The notes: generated from the sequence alone by a model not told the origin. A stretch of 64,000 nucleotides of DNA from Panicum virgatum (GCF_016808335.1 NC_053146.1:11787015-11851014); one strand, 5' to 3'; numbered from the stretch's first letter, positions 44,710-56,480 are shown. Translations and numbers: made by a program.

Positions 44710-47700
44710 TGTGACACCTCAGGTGTCAGTACACTTAAACACAATCACTGTACCTTACTTAAACTTAAAAGAAAAATGGGGAAAATTAATTCAAAAAGAA
44801 GGGGTCAAATAAAAGTCAAAGTAAACAAAAGAAATTAAAGGAGAAAGGAAAAGAGTGAAAAGCTACTCAAATTTCAATTAAAAAATGTGCACAAAATTTT
44901 AATTGGCTCATGAGAGGTACTTCAATTGACATGTGCTCAATTGAACTTCAGCCAAAAACAAATCAAAAACTAAGTAAAATCAAAGCCCTTTTTTGCAAGT
45001 TTGCAAATTTACAAATAGTTCAAAATGTGAGTTTCAAATGAAAATTTGCATAACATGAAAGTTGTAGAACTTGAACAGTTATGCAAAATTGGTATTCAAC
45101 ACTTTTTCATTTGAGCCCTCTAAGTAGGTGATATTTTTAGTTTACCGAGAGGTCCCTGGATTTTTAGAAATTGCAGATATGCCCTCACCTCCATCTCTCT
45201 CCTCTCGGCTTACTCTGTTTCGCCCGCCGCCTGCCGTACGCCGCCGGTGGACTTCGTCCACCGCGCGCCCGCGGCCAAATGGACCCGGAAAGCCCCTCCA
45301 TCGCCACCTGGCTTGCCCCTTGGCACCCTCCCGCGCTGACACGCGTCCTGGGCGTCCTCCCGAGCCGCCACGACACCCCCCACGCGCAGCGCCGCCTGCT
45401 CGCTCCGCCCGCTCGCCGTCGTGCGCCACGGACCCAAACCCGCCTCCCCCAGATGCTACTCCACTCGGCCAGGAGGTCCTTGGCCTATAAGTACCCCCAG
45501 AACTCCACCGTCGCGCGGCTTCTTCTCCTTCTTTCTCCTCCCGCCGCTCCGCCATGGCCGGCGAGAACTAGCTCGCGTGGACCAGCCACCTCGGTCCTGC
45601 ATTGCTCCATCCGACCACCCCACGAGCTTATCCAACCTCTAGTTGAGCTCCACGCGCGCGGAATTGAACCCATTCCCTTTCCCGACGCCGTTCCCCTTTT
45701 GCGTCGCCGCCGGCGAGCTCGAGCTCACCGCGGACCGGCCAGCCCAGAGGGAGACCGAGCACGACAGCTACCCCAGGCGCATCCTCAAGCTCTCGCGGTG
45801 CTCGTGCGCGCCCCGTTCCCCTACCCCGAGCTCTCCTTCACCTACGACGCCGGCGACCCGAACAACCGCCCCGCCATTGACGCCGACGAGCTTGATTCCG
45901 TGCACCGAGCACTCGAACGTCGACCAGGGTAGGTGTTCCTCGATCCCTACTCTCCCACGCGCCTCCCCGTTGCAGCCCCGGTAAGCCCTACCTAGCAGAA
46001 CACCACCGGGCGAGCTGCAGCGGCGGAGAAGGCCGGCGAAGGGCCCGGTTGTAATTTCTTTTTTTCGTTCAAGGGTGTGTTTGCAAGAATTCCAGTGTAT
46101 ACCAGTGAAATTCTAAAATGCAGAACAAATCGCAGAAAAATCGTAAAAATGTAAACTCAATGGATCTGGAATCCTTGTAACAAGATCTACAAATTTTGTA
46201 ACAGTCACATCTGCAGAAACTCAACCAAATTTAATCTGGGAAAAAGAATAAGAAAATCACCCTATGCATGTTCAGGAAGTTCTACTCAACAACTGACCTT
46301 GATTTTTGAATATGTTATCACTACTGGAATTTTAATATCACATTAAAAATATGGAACCCAACCAAAACATTTATCATGTTGGAACAATCAAGATTCTCTA
46401 AACTGTTGTTGGCTTACTCGATTTAATATTGGAAAATATATACATGAAATTGCTCTGGAATTTTTACTGCATACATGTGTAATTGAAAACTTGTTAATAC
46501 ATAAATTTCAGATTTATTAGAGTTCATTTTCTATATACCATGTTTTATGCTTGTTTAATCAACTTAATTCATCATATATAGTTTGTATGCTCAGAAAAAT
46601 ATAGATTTATTTCTGAAGTCTCTTTTTGGCTCTGTGATCCTGCCTAAAAATTTTGAACTGTAGTTACTAAGTTTTGCTTTGGTGAATAATTATGTTTAGC
46701 ATCTTATGGCTAGATTTACTATTTTTGTTCTGAGTAAACCACACCATAACTGATCTTGATTTTTGGACATGTTCTGGTTTAGAGTATGTTCTACCTATAA
46801 TAAAAAGTTCACATGCTTTACTAGTCAAATGAACTTTGAGAAATTTATGCTAACTCATGTTAAGTTAACTGCATAACTAATTTATTTGGTGGATATAAAG
46901 CTTGATAAGTTTTCTGGAGTATTTTTATCTCATGATTAGGCTCTGGTAAAAATTTGAGAACCATATTCCTAGTATAACTCTCTGTAGAATTAATCTTGGT
47001 TAATGGCTTGCTGTTTTTGTTCTTTTTGTCACCTCTACTGTATAAGGGAATAAAATCTGGAAAAATTTCAGTACTGAGTAGATGCTTTGTAGATACTCCC
47101 ATAAAAGTTTTAGCACCAGAACCCATGTTAAACGTTCTGTACAAAAAAAGTGAAGTAACTAGAGTAATCTACTTACATGAATAGTTGTGGTAGTTGCTTT
47201 ATGGTTAGGTGCTGAAATTTATACCATAAATACTTAAGTTGAATCTGTGTTGCTTTAGTTGTTCATCACTAGCTCATTAGTAGTTTTGTTGTTTTGAAAT
47301 AATGAAAGCATGCTATGTGTTATAATGATAAAAATGAAAACCAAACCACACAGCTCTTTTATGAAGAAAAGTGAAATTAGAAACTACTCTATAAATGACT
47401 GCCCATGAAATAAAATGTGAAATCATCAACTTTTGTTGAACTACAACTTTATCGTGAAGGAAAGAAATCGTTATCCATGAATAACTCATAATCTTGCATT
47501 GCATATAGAATCGGTCAATCTCGTGGACGGTGACTACGAGTTGGTGTCCGCGGACTCTCATGTGGATCAGGAGGTCTCTTTGAACTGTGCTAACTTGTCT
47601 CAAGACCTGGGCCAAGCCCCAGAGGCTTTTCTGCCTGACAGTGCCCAAGAAGGCAAGCCCCGGAGCATAATCCCACTATTTTTCCGAATTATTATTCATT

Positions 47701-49092
47701 TATCTACTTATAATGTGTTGTAATAGTTTCTTTCTGCAATTAAGTTTTCTAGATGTTGATCGAAAACCTTAGATGCATGATCCCTAGGTACCTATGTTTG
47801 ATACCGGATCTTTTCATCGACTAGTTGCCATGCTAATTAGGTACGGTAGAAGTCGAGGGGTTTCCTGCCTCTCGCGAGCAAATATGAATTTTTCTGACTT
47901 TATTTCCTACTGAAATATAAGGAAAACGGGCGGGGTTGTGTAGTTGTGATATCCCGCTGGTGTAGTCAAAAATGGTTAAGGTCGCGGTGTGTGGCTCATT
48001 TCGTTAAGTGTTTGAAAGTACTAGCCACGTGCCGAGAAATATGGTAATCGGTAAGCTTAAGTACCTGATTGGACCGGCGAGTGGAACGACCATTCACCCT
48101 CTTGGTAGAAGTAAGGTTTATATTTTGTCGCGACGTACGGGTGCAGAGACGTCGGGCTCTGTAGTCGGGGAGGGTGACCCGGATCCGCGGACTGGAAAGA
48201 AAGGGGAAATGTTGTGTGGGTGACTTGGTTCCCATACGTGTGGTCTAGGTTCCCCTGGCCAGGTTGAAATTCGATTCGGAATCGTCCGCCTCTCACGGCA
48301 TGAGATTGCTTAATGTTTTCGGTCACACAGAGTAACAAGTGGAACATGATGATGATAATACTGCTGGTTGATTAAATGGTTGCTCTACCATGTTTGTGTA
48401 GAGTTAGTTGCAAATTTAGATTGGTTAATCCAACTAGAATATGGCTAAGTAAAAACCTGAAAGTAAGGATCAGCATTTAGCGACTTTTTTGGCAAAACAA
48501 ACCCCACCAACCAAAAAGCCTTGCATGTCTAGATATCGGACTATGTTATATCCGGAGACGGGTCAGTCTTGCTGAGTATTAGTATACTCAGCCTTGCTTG
48601 TGGCACTGTTTTTCAGGTATTAACTTTGAAGATCTGTTCGCGAGTCTTACTTGGCCGTGTACCTTGCCTCCGGGTTGGTCTGTTGAGTGGGATGGTCCTT
48701 CAGCGGGTGCTGATCGCCCTCCCGCTGAGTGACGCTTTCGTATGTGCTTTATCGATGTGTCACGTTATCTCGCTAGTTATCTTTTACTGCTTCCGCTGAA
48801 CAATGAGACTGGAATAATTTGAGTAGCTGGAACTCTGTAGTACTTTACTATTCTGAACCTGGGTTGTAATAAATTTCCTTTCCGCTGCAATCACTCTGAG
48901 ATGTATGAAATGTTCTGTGTTGTAATCTCTGGGCTCACCTTCGTGTGAGTGTTGTCTGCTGATCCTGGAATAGCGTGGCTTTTATCGAGGCTCCACTCGA
49001 GGAACTACCAGTGAGTGCCAATTTGGGTCAGAGTTGCTTAGCAACAAAGATTAGTGCACCCGGACCCAGTAGTTTTGGGTGGTTCCGCCACA
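44710..49092. mobile_element. Very long solo LTR (4383 bp) nested in the Mutator-like element
   Basis: The ends are tgtgacacctcagg and ggttccgccaca (TG...CA with a TGTG/CACA inverted tip), with perfect GCGCA duplications at 44705-44709 and 49093-49097. No sub-repeat of its start appears at its end, so it is one LTR or a single non-coding element, not a full retrotransposon. It includes a GC-rich promoter-like zone (about 45180-45960) with TATAAG at 45486-45491, then 3 kb of AT-rich non-coding DNA. Such length suits Ty3/gypsy Del/Tekay-type LTRs, from memory of maize tekay. Frames at 45128-45984 are not supported as genes. Confidence 0.85.
45486..45491 (+). promoter_or_regulatory. TATA-like box in the long solo LTR
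   Basis: TATAAG in the context ggcctataagtaccccc, within the GC-rich part of the LTR and followed by pyrimidine-rich leader-like sequence. It could be the element's U3 promoter, which would put the element on the plus strand. Confidence 0.4.
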
Positions 49093-50230
49093 GCGCACGC
49101 CCCTCCTCCCTCCGCGCGGCTCGCCCTGCGGCTGAGCGGCCGCGACGGGGCGGCACGCGCACACTGTGGCGGAGTGGAGCGGCCGCGGCGGGCCGGAGCA
49201 GGGGCGATGGCGGGCAGAGCGCACGGCGACGGGCCTGCGGGAGGCAGCGGAGGGCAAAGGGCCAGGGGAAGAGCGGCGGCACGTGGCGATGACATCCTCC
49301 CTCCCCGCCCCGGCCCCTGCGCGCTGGCGGCGGCTCCGTCCGCTCGCGCGCTGGCCCGCCAACCTCGCCGGCGGGGTGAGGGGGCATGGCGGCGGCGGAG
49401 TCCGGTGATGGCGCGGTCGGCAGCCACGGGCGGGGGGGGGGGGGGAGACAGAGCGAGGGAGAGAGAGAGAGATTGGAGGAGGGAGAGAGAGAGGAGCAGA
49501 TTGGAGAAGATAAGAATATGGAGGGTTTTTTTTGCAAATTCTTGCCAGCCTGACACCACGTGGCATGCCATGTCGGCATTGCAAGCTAGCGTGGCGCGTT
49601 GGGGACTTCGAATGGAACACTTAACAAAGTTTAGGGACCTAGGTGGACGATTTGATAGTTTACGGACCTAGATGAAATCTCGGGACAAGTTTGAGGACAT
49701 GTGGTGCAATTTACTCTACTATTTATTTGTCAAAGAGCTGCACACTTGATCTGCATTAGAGCAGGCCATCGCGGAGAACTGCAGCAGCTTGGGATGGGAA
49801 TTGGCAGCACATGATCTGCATATGTGCTGTCACTGTCCTGGAAATTAATACAAGACAGAGATTACAGAGCTACATCACAATATTATTTCTTATCAAATCA
49901 TATTAGATTAAAAAAAGAATTTAAGGGGACACAAGTACAATTTAGTTGTACCAATAGAATTGGATCACAATTTAGTGGCTAATATATTTACATGAACTCT
50001 GCACTGACCAGAACTCTTTGTGGTCGAGACGGTATGTTTTTGCATTGCAAGCTAAAAAGATTCATTGTCCATATATATTTTTTATTTACTACTTGTTTTC
50101 AGAATTGGTTGCATTTGGATGTTTAGTAATTTCCAGCAATTTCCAATGTTACTATTTGCAGGCAATATGATTCAGCTAGCAAAATAGTGCTTAATGCTCA
50201 GTAAGACAGCAAATTAAATTGAGTTCTTGG

Positions 50231-50473
50231 TGTAGAGAAAGGATTGGATCAACCGTGCTTGTATTGATCACAGAGTGTACAATATATAGATGTACAACAG
50301 AGGCTCGTTGAGCCGTTTACAAGCGCAGAACGCGCGGTGAGCGCGGCCATGCGCGACGTGGGCGCGGTGGACGCGGTCGGCGCGTCATGTGCGTCGCGGA
50401 GCGCACTGTGCGTGTCGTTGGCGGATCGCGGGATCTCCGGGAGTATGCAGGTAGACCGTTAGCCACTCCAACA
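50231..50473 (-). repeat. 3' LTR of the Hopscotch-like element
   Basis: 243 bp, tgtagagaaagg to ccactccaaca on the plus strand. It is followed at 50474-50479 by six C, the complement of the polypurine tract. Confidence 0.93.
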
Positions 50474-50486
50474 CCCCCCGACAGTC

Positions 50487-53400
50487 TCAACCGTCGTCTC
50501 CAGAGACTGGAGCGAAAATCCTCGAAGAGGGCCGTCGGCAATCTTTGGTGAAGATGTCCGCGAATTGCTGCCCGCTGGGGATCTGCAGAACTCGGAGGTC
50601 GCCAAGTGCCACTTTCTCCCGCACGAAGTGAATGTCCAGCTCTATGTGCTTGGTACGCCGGTGATGCACAGGATTGCGGGACATGTAGACGCTGGAGATG
50701 TTGTCGCAGTAGGCGACTGTAGCTGTGGAGACGCCGCAATGTAGCTCTCCGAGGAGTTTACGGAGCCAGGTGCACTCGGCCACGGCATTGGCGACGCCGC
50801 AGTACTCCACCTCGGCGCTCGACTGTGAGACGGTGGTTTGGCGTTTGCTGGACCAGGACACCAGAGCGTCTCCCAGGAACACGCAAAAACCCGATGTCGA
50901 GCGACGGGTGTCTGGACTCTGGACACCCTGCCCAATCCGCGTCCGTGTACGCCGTCAGGGCTGGTTGGCCACAGCCGTGGAGATGGAGGCCGAGCGAAGC
51001 TGTTCCCTTAACGTAGCGGAGTACCCGCTTGAGGAGACCAGCATGACTCGTCCGTGGCGCGTGCATGTGCAAGCAAACTTGCTGCACCGCATAGGCGATG
51101 TCCGGCCTGGTAAGTGTCGGATACTGGAGCGCGCCAGCCATGCTCCTGTACCAGGAAGGATCACTAATGAGCTCGCCGTCATCACCAGACGCCTTGGGCT
51201 TGGTGTCCGCAGGAGTAGCAGCCGGCTTGCAGTTGAGCATGCCTGCACGCTCGAGGACGTCGTTGGCGTAGGAGGCTTGCGAGAGGGTGAAGCCATTCGG
51301 TGTGCGTTGCACGTCGACGCCGAGGAAGTAGCTGACAGGACCAAGATCCTTGACAGCGAACGCGGACCGGAGGTTGGTGACGACCTCGGAGATGAGTGCG
51401 CTGCTGGAAGCCGTCAGGATCATGTCATCCACATAGAGCAGGAGGTATGCTGTGGCGTTCCCGCAACTGTAGACGAACAGTGATGAGTCAGCGCGGGACT
51501 GGCGAAAGCCGAGGGAGGTGACATGCTCGATGAAGCGCAGGAACCAGGCCTGGGGTTCCTGACGGAGACCGTAGAGGGACCAGGAGAGGAGGCAGACGAT
51601 GTTCGGCTGCTTTGGATCCTCAAAACCGGCGGGCTGGTTGCAGTAGACGCGCTCGGAGAGGTTGCCATGGAGGAAGGCGTTGGAGACGTCTAGTTGGTGT
51701 GCGGGCCAGTTCTTGCCGGCGACAATCGTGAGTACGGTGCGGATCGTCGCCGGTTTGACAACCGGCGAGAATGTCTCTTGGAAGTCGATGCCTGGGCGTT
51801 GATGGAAGCCACGAACAACCCACCTAGCTTTGTAGTGTTCGAGGGAGCCGTCGGAGTGGAGTTTGTGCTTGAAGACCCACTTGCCGGAGATGACCTTGGC
51901 ATCAGCGGGACGAGGCACGAGCGTCCAGGTACGATTGTGTTGAAGGGCATCAAACTCGAGCTGCATTGCGGCACGCCAGTTGGGGTCGCGGAGGGCTGCA
52001 CGAATGGACGTCGGCACCGGTGAGAGCTGTTGCCCAGACATAGAGAAAGCATATTTGGGGTTGGGTTTGACGATGCCAGCGCGCCCATGGGTGACCATGG
52101 AATGGCGGGGAGCCGGTGGCGAGCTGCAGTCCTGTGGTGGAGATGCGGCTGCCTGGGAGGGGTTTGTCGGTGCAGAGGACGTCGGCGCGAGAGATGTTGC
52201 TGGGGATGACGTCGAGGCCGGCTGCACGGAGCCGGTTTGTGCAGCCAAAGTAGGTGTAGCTGGTGCTGGTGCAGGGGGCGCTGGTGGAGGCAGCCAAACA
52301 GGTGGCGTCGGGATGTCGTCGAGGTGCACGTCGGTGTTTGCTTCGCAGGATGGCGACGCTGTGGGCGACGATGTGTTCTTGCGGAAGGGGAACACGTCCT
52401 CGACGAAGACGACGTGGCGTGACGTGTAGACGCGCCTGGTGGAGGGGTCGTAGCAGCGGAACCCACGGTGATCGGAGGGGTAGCCGAGGAAGACGCAGGC
52501 GACCGACCGAGGACTCAGCTTGTGCGTAGTCGTGGCCGAGACGTTGGGGTAGCACAGGCAGCTGAAGACGCGTAGTTCGTCGTAGCGTGGCGGCACGCCG
52601 AGGAGGAGCTGGTGCGGGGTCACTGATCCGGTGGTGCGACACGGCCGCCGGTTCAGAAGGTGGGTGGCCGTGTTCAAGGCCTCCGCCCAGAACGTCAATG
52701 GTGCTGCACTATGGATTAGTAAAGTACGTACACAATCATTCAGTGTGCGAAGAATGCGCTCGGCTTTGCCGTTTTGTTGGGACGTGTAAGGGCAGGAGAG
52801 GCGTACAGTGGCCCCAAGATCAGCAAGGAAGTGGCGAACTATGGTAGAATCAAATTCTCTACCATTGTCCGTCTGGAGAGCGAGGACAGGCAGGCCAAAT
52901 TGAGTGCGAACATAAGTGAAGAACGAGCGCAGGATGGCAGGAACTTCAGACTTGTGACGCAACGGGAACGTCCAAACATAGTGAGTAAAATCGTCAAGCA
53001 ACACTAGATAGTATTTGTAACCCGAATGACTGTAAACCGGAGATGTCCATACATCAGAATGCAAAATTTGAAATGGGAAATAAGTTTGCGTCATTGAGTG
53101 TTGGAAAGGGAGCCGCGTACTCTTGCCAAGGTGACAGGAATCACAAGAGTGTATGGCGGACTTATTACACTGAAACTCAAAGGATCGAAGCACCTGCTGG
53201 AGAACATTGGAGCCCGGGTGTCCAAGTCGACTGTGCCACAGCTCCACCGACGAGGACGCAGCGGCAACGAAGGTCTGGTGTGGCTGATGTCGAAGTGGGT
53301 AGAGGTCACCGGTGCTATCACATCGGAGCTTCACTGTTTGTGTGCAAAGATCCTTGACGGAAAAACCAGATGGATCAAATTCAACGGAAGCATTATTGTC

Positions 53401-53868
53401 ACGGGTGAGTTGCTTCACGGAGATGAGGTTCTTAACCAGGGAAGGCGAGACAAGAACATTGTTGAGATAGAGGGGACGGGATGACGTCGGAATGGGAGCG
53501 CTGCCAGTATGAGAAACTAGGAGCTGTGCGCCATTCCCGACGGTGATCAAAGTAGAGTACGGGAGGGGATGGGAGGATGTGAGGTTACCGGCGTTGGAGA
53601 TCATGTGGGCGGAGGAGCCAGTATCGAGATACCAGTCACTTGCACTGGGTGGAACGGTGGCGACACCGGCCGAGTTGAGCGCGGTGTACAGAGCGCTCGT
53701 GTCCCATGGGGAAGTGCTGGAGGTGGAGTCCGACAGAGTCGTCGGGTAGCCCGGTGGAGGCAGTTGGTAGGGCGGCGCCTGGAACGCTTGCTGGGCCACC
53801 ATGGCTTGTTGAGGCTGGAACGGCGGGCACGGTCCCAGAACGCCGGAGGCCGGGGCGCGGAACGGCAT
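50487..53868 (-). pseudogene. Copia pol (Hopscotch-like), frameshifted in RNase H
   Basis: The frame shows in order: aspartic protease (WYLDTGSSAHM), gag-pre-integrase (LWHSRLGHPG), integrase with its zinc-binding HxxH/CxxC (CDSCHLGK) and acidic residues in ILHSDVWTSP, LQTDNGREF and KAERI, reverse transcriptase (KWVFKHK, QLDVSNAFLHGNL, YVDDMILTA) and RNase H (YTDADWAGCP). Near 50900-50930 a frameshift moves the end of RNase H into the frame that runs from 50882 to 50487 (EVEYCGVANA, TKHIELDIHFV, QFADIFTK). The same frame runs upstream into gag across one TAG. The protein is the protease, integrase and reverse-transcriptase precursor. Confidence 0.93.
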
Positions 53869-53955
53869 CGGGCACGCCTGGACGAGACCGGTCCATGGGT
53901 TGTACCCGGCTTGCCAGGGTGCGCCAGGGAACTGGCCGCGGGGTGGTTGCTGATG

Positions 53956-54733
53956 CTACTGGGACGTGTTGGAGGTGCCACCGCCACCGGATGGCTTGGG
54001 CTTGGACTTGCCCTTGGACTTCTGCTTGGAACGCGAGGACGAACCGGAGCCGCCAGAAGGTGCGGAGGGCGTGTTCACGGCGTGGCGGTCATGGGCGGCC
54101 AGCAGGGCCTGACAGGCCTCCATCTTGTCGTTGTGCTGCATCTGGAGCTCCTCAAGGGCGAGGAAGGAGCGCGCGCTCTGGAAGGTATGGGGAGGGCGCC
54201 TGGAGGTGATCACCGGCTTGACGTGGCGGTACTTGGGGTTCAGCCCGCGGAGAAGGTTCAGCACTTGGCTCGGTTCCGAGACGGGCTGACCGATGTCACG
54301 AAGTTTGTCGGCGAGGCGCTTGAGGGTCGAGCAGTACTCGTCGATGCTGGAGTCGCCTTGCGTGACGGAGCGCAGGTCGGCCTCGAGGAAGACAGCGCAG
54401 TGCATCTCGTTGTCGTGGAAGAGGCCCTCGACGTCGCCCCAGAGGGTGAACGCGGAGACGCGCGGGCGGTAGATGATGTCGAATACACTTTTGTTGATGG
54501 TGGTGTAGATCCAATTGACGACCGTCTGATCGATCTGCCGCCATTCGGCGGTGCGCTGAGCCATGGGCGGCACCGAGCAGACGAAGTCGTCGAGACCGAA
54601 CTTCCCGAGAATGGAGGACGGGAACGTGTGAACGGATGTTCACTTGCTGCACGACGGCGGCGGGAGCGGGCTGTGGGGGATCAAGGTCGGAAGAAACAGA
54701 TGAGCTGGAGGAAGAGTGCGCCGGGGACGACAT
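53956..54733 (-). pseudogene. Copia gag (Hopscotch-like), deletion and stop
   Basis: The ATG at 54733 starts a Ser/Pro-rich N-terminus that reaches VNIRSHVPV. Then part of the usual conserved stretch (normally containing a FxxW block) is missing, and the frame resumes shifted at ILGKFGLDDFV near 54610. The UBN2-type core follows (WGDVEGLFHDNE, YCSTLKRLADKL, LLRGLNPKYRHV, ARSFLALEELQ). The C-terminus is Ser/Lys/Gly-rich with no CCHC knuckle. A TAG at 53958-53956 separates it from pol in the same frame. Confidence 0.88.
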
Positions 54734-54792
54734 GGCGGCGCGGCGCGCAGAGAAGAAAGAGTGCAGAAGCTAGAGAATAGGATCTAAGGTAA

Positions 54793-54801
54793 CTGATACC
54801 A
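54793..54801 (-). other. Primer-binding site of the Hopscotch-like element
   Basis: TGGTATCAG on the minus strand, directly abutting the 5' LTR and complementary to the 3' end of initiator tRNA-Met. Confidence 0.85.
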
Positions 54802-55053
54802 TGTAGAGAAAGGATTGGATCAACCGTGCTTGTATTGATCACAGAGTGTACAATATGTAGATGTACAACAGAGGCTCGTTGAGCCGTTTACAAGCGCGGA
54901 ACGCGAGGTGAGCGCGGCCATGCGCCACGTGGGCGCGGTGGACGCGGTCGGCGCTTCATGGGTGTCGCAGAGCGCGCCGTGCGCGTCGTTGGCGACGTTG
55001 GCGGATCGCGGGATCTCCGGGAGTGCGCAGGTAGACCGTTAGCCACTCCAACA
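54802..55053 (-). repeat. 5' LTR of the Hopscotch-like element
   Basis: 252 bp, nearly identical to the left LTR. It carries one extra 9-bp unit (gttggcgac duplicated in tandem near 54988-55005). Confidence 0.93.
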
Positions 55054-55086
55054 CTTGGATAGAATATCCCAAGATACACCCATTTT

Positions 55087-56027
55087 CAGGGGCGGGCCCA
55101 GGATTTGAAGTGTGGGTATTCAAATTTTCCTATGGTATAATTTTTTTTTAACATACTAGCTTACGGATTCATGACCCAAAAATCAAATGGTAACACAATT
55201 ATTCATGACACAGTAATAAAATACCAACTAAATAATCAACATATCATTATATTGGAGTGGCAACATCTGAACTAAAAAGAGGACTATGTTTTAATCTTTA
55301 TAGCTATTACTCACTACTGCACCTACATCACACAAACACGCTGAAACAGAAGGCCAATTAGCAAATTATACCTCAGTATTCCTCAGCTGGCTGGCTGCTG
55401 CCCTGGCCCATGTGGCCTGTGCGGCTGTGCCACCGTGCCGGTGTGCCATGCGCGGCTGCTCGCCACCGCCCAGTGCGGCAGTGCCTCAGCCAGCCAGTCG
55501 CCAAGCTGCTGGCGGCGGATCCCCCCGCGTGGCCTTGTCCCGCTGCCCCGCAGGCCGCAGCCCTCATGAGGTGGGAGCCCGGGACCGACGCGCGTTGGGG
55601 TTGGGGACAGCCGGCTGTCCGTCGCGCCGCCCCCCGCCGAGTCGGTCCTCTCTTGTGTTCCCAGCTTCACACGCCTCTGCCGCTCTACGGTCTGTGCCTC
55701 TGCGGACTTGCGGAGGCCGGAGGGGAGTGGCCGAGTGGGCCGGTGGGGACAGGAACCACGATGATGGGCTGGGCTGGGGTCTGGGGACCCTCTGCGGACT
55801 TGCGGAGGCCGGAGGGGAGTGGCCGAGTGGTCCGGTGGGGACAGGAACCATGATGATGGGCTCGGCTGGGGTCTGGGGACGGGAAACTTGGTCCAGGTAT
55901 CGATTTAGGCCTGTCTATTTTACTTATTTCATATATATGCATGGTATATAGTATGTATACAAAAAATTTTTCCTAAAATAATGGGTATTCAGCTGAATAC
56001 CCATGAATACATGTGGGCCCGCCCCTG
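55087..56027. mobile_element. hAT non-autonomous element, 941 bp
   Basis: It has perfect 14-bp inverted ends, CAGGGGCGGGCCCA on the left and its reverse complement at 56014-56027 with one base of shift allowed in the arm. Perfect 8-bp CCCATTTT duplications lie at 55079-55086 and 56028-56035, diagnostic of hAT. Subterminal gtgggtattcaaat and aatgggtattcagctgaatacc words pair with one another. The core (55380-55900) is GC-rich and unlike the AT-rich arms, so it is perhaps captured DNA. No transposase is present. A decayed relative lies at 21915-23313. Confidence 0.92.
55699..55882. repeat. 92-bp tandem duplication inside the hAT element
   Basis: The block starting tgcggacttgcggaggccgg at 55701 recurs at 55793 with few changes (cacgatgatgggctgggctg versus catgatgatgggctcggctg), two copies in all. 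It lies in the GC-rich core. Confidence 0.85.
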
Positions 56028-56079
56028 CCCATTTTAAGCAGCATGCGTGACTTTTTAAATGTCTCTCATATGCAGTCCC

Positions 56080-56480
56080 CAACAGAATCTGTTGGCATTG
56101 ATGGTAGAGATTGACACACCAAAATTATCTATAAGACTATCCATTAATCTGTGGAAGCAAACTAGTAAATGTCATGTGTGGTACACTGAAGATGAAGAAT
56201 CACATCAATATATTTATCTGGAAGATACATGGAACCATTTAAAATTGTAGGTATCATCACGTATCAGCAGGATTGAATGCGAGATGCACTTCGGTGGCAT
56301 CAGATGCTTTTCGAGTGCCACTGCATCTTTATATATCTCATACTAGTAGAATGGAGAAGAATGAAAGGAACAGTAGTAGAAACGTATTGCATTGGCAAAT
56401 CATCCTATATATAAGGAATGGAAGGTCCCAGGAAATGAATAGCATACCACAAGGGCAACACATCCATGTGTTCTACTGGT
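56080..56480 (+). repeat. Duplicated array, block a, copy 1
   Basis: Shares agaatctgttggcaYtg and gaaggtRccaggaaat with block a copy 2 (58235-58560). The copies are diverged, with different lengths between the anchors. No gene recognised; the plus-strand frame 56273-56539 has no known domain. Confidence 0.55.

Larger units (their letters stand above)
44109..49716. mobile_element. Mutator-like non-autonomous element with a 9-bp target duplication, split by a nested LTR
   Basis: The long inverted ends are gagtaaattgcacc and the reverse complement of ggtgcaatttactc, continuing with good similarity for about 250 bp (acttgtcccgagattt, gtccctaaactttgttaag, ctctctccaatctctctc). Perfect TACTATTTA duplications lie at 44100-44108 and 49717-49725; 9 bp is diagnostic for Mutator. 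Without the insert at 44710-49092 the element is about 1.2 kb, with a GC-rich core (44390-44709 and 49098-49430) that could be captured gene sequence. It encodes no transposase. Confidence 0.93.
50231..55053 (-). mobile_element. Ale/Hopscotch-like Ty1/copia retrotransposon, full length but broken
   Basis: Two short LTRs (243 and 252 bp) bound it, with perfect CTTGG duplications at 50226-50230 and 55054-55058. A TGGTATCAG primer site abuts the right LTR and a G run abuts the left LTR, so it lies on the minus strand. gag and pol fill 4.3 kb with no spacer. The LTRs differ by about 13 substitutions plus one 9-bp tandem duplication by eye, so the insertion is fairly recent. Short LTRs and the reverse transcriptase motif YVDDMILTA suit the Ale/Retrofit lineage that includes maize Hopscotch. 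A deletion, a stop and a frameshift make it non-autonomous. Confidence 0.95.

Noticed and set aside
45128..45984. 253-codon frame in the long solo LTR, with a TATA box and an ATG nearby
   Set aside because: The ATG-initiated frame after the TATA stops within a few codons, and the long frame has no domain. Better explained as LTR promoter and leader.
53956..53958. Programmed stop-codon readthrough between gag and pol
   Set aside because: The bases after the TAG do not fit the CARYYA readthrough context, and copia elements normally use one open frame; a point mutation is simpler.
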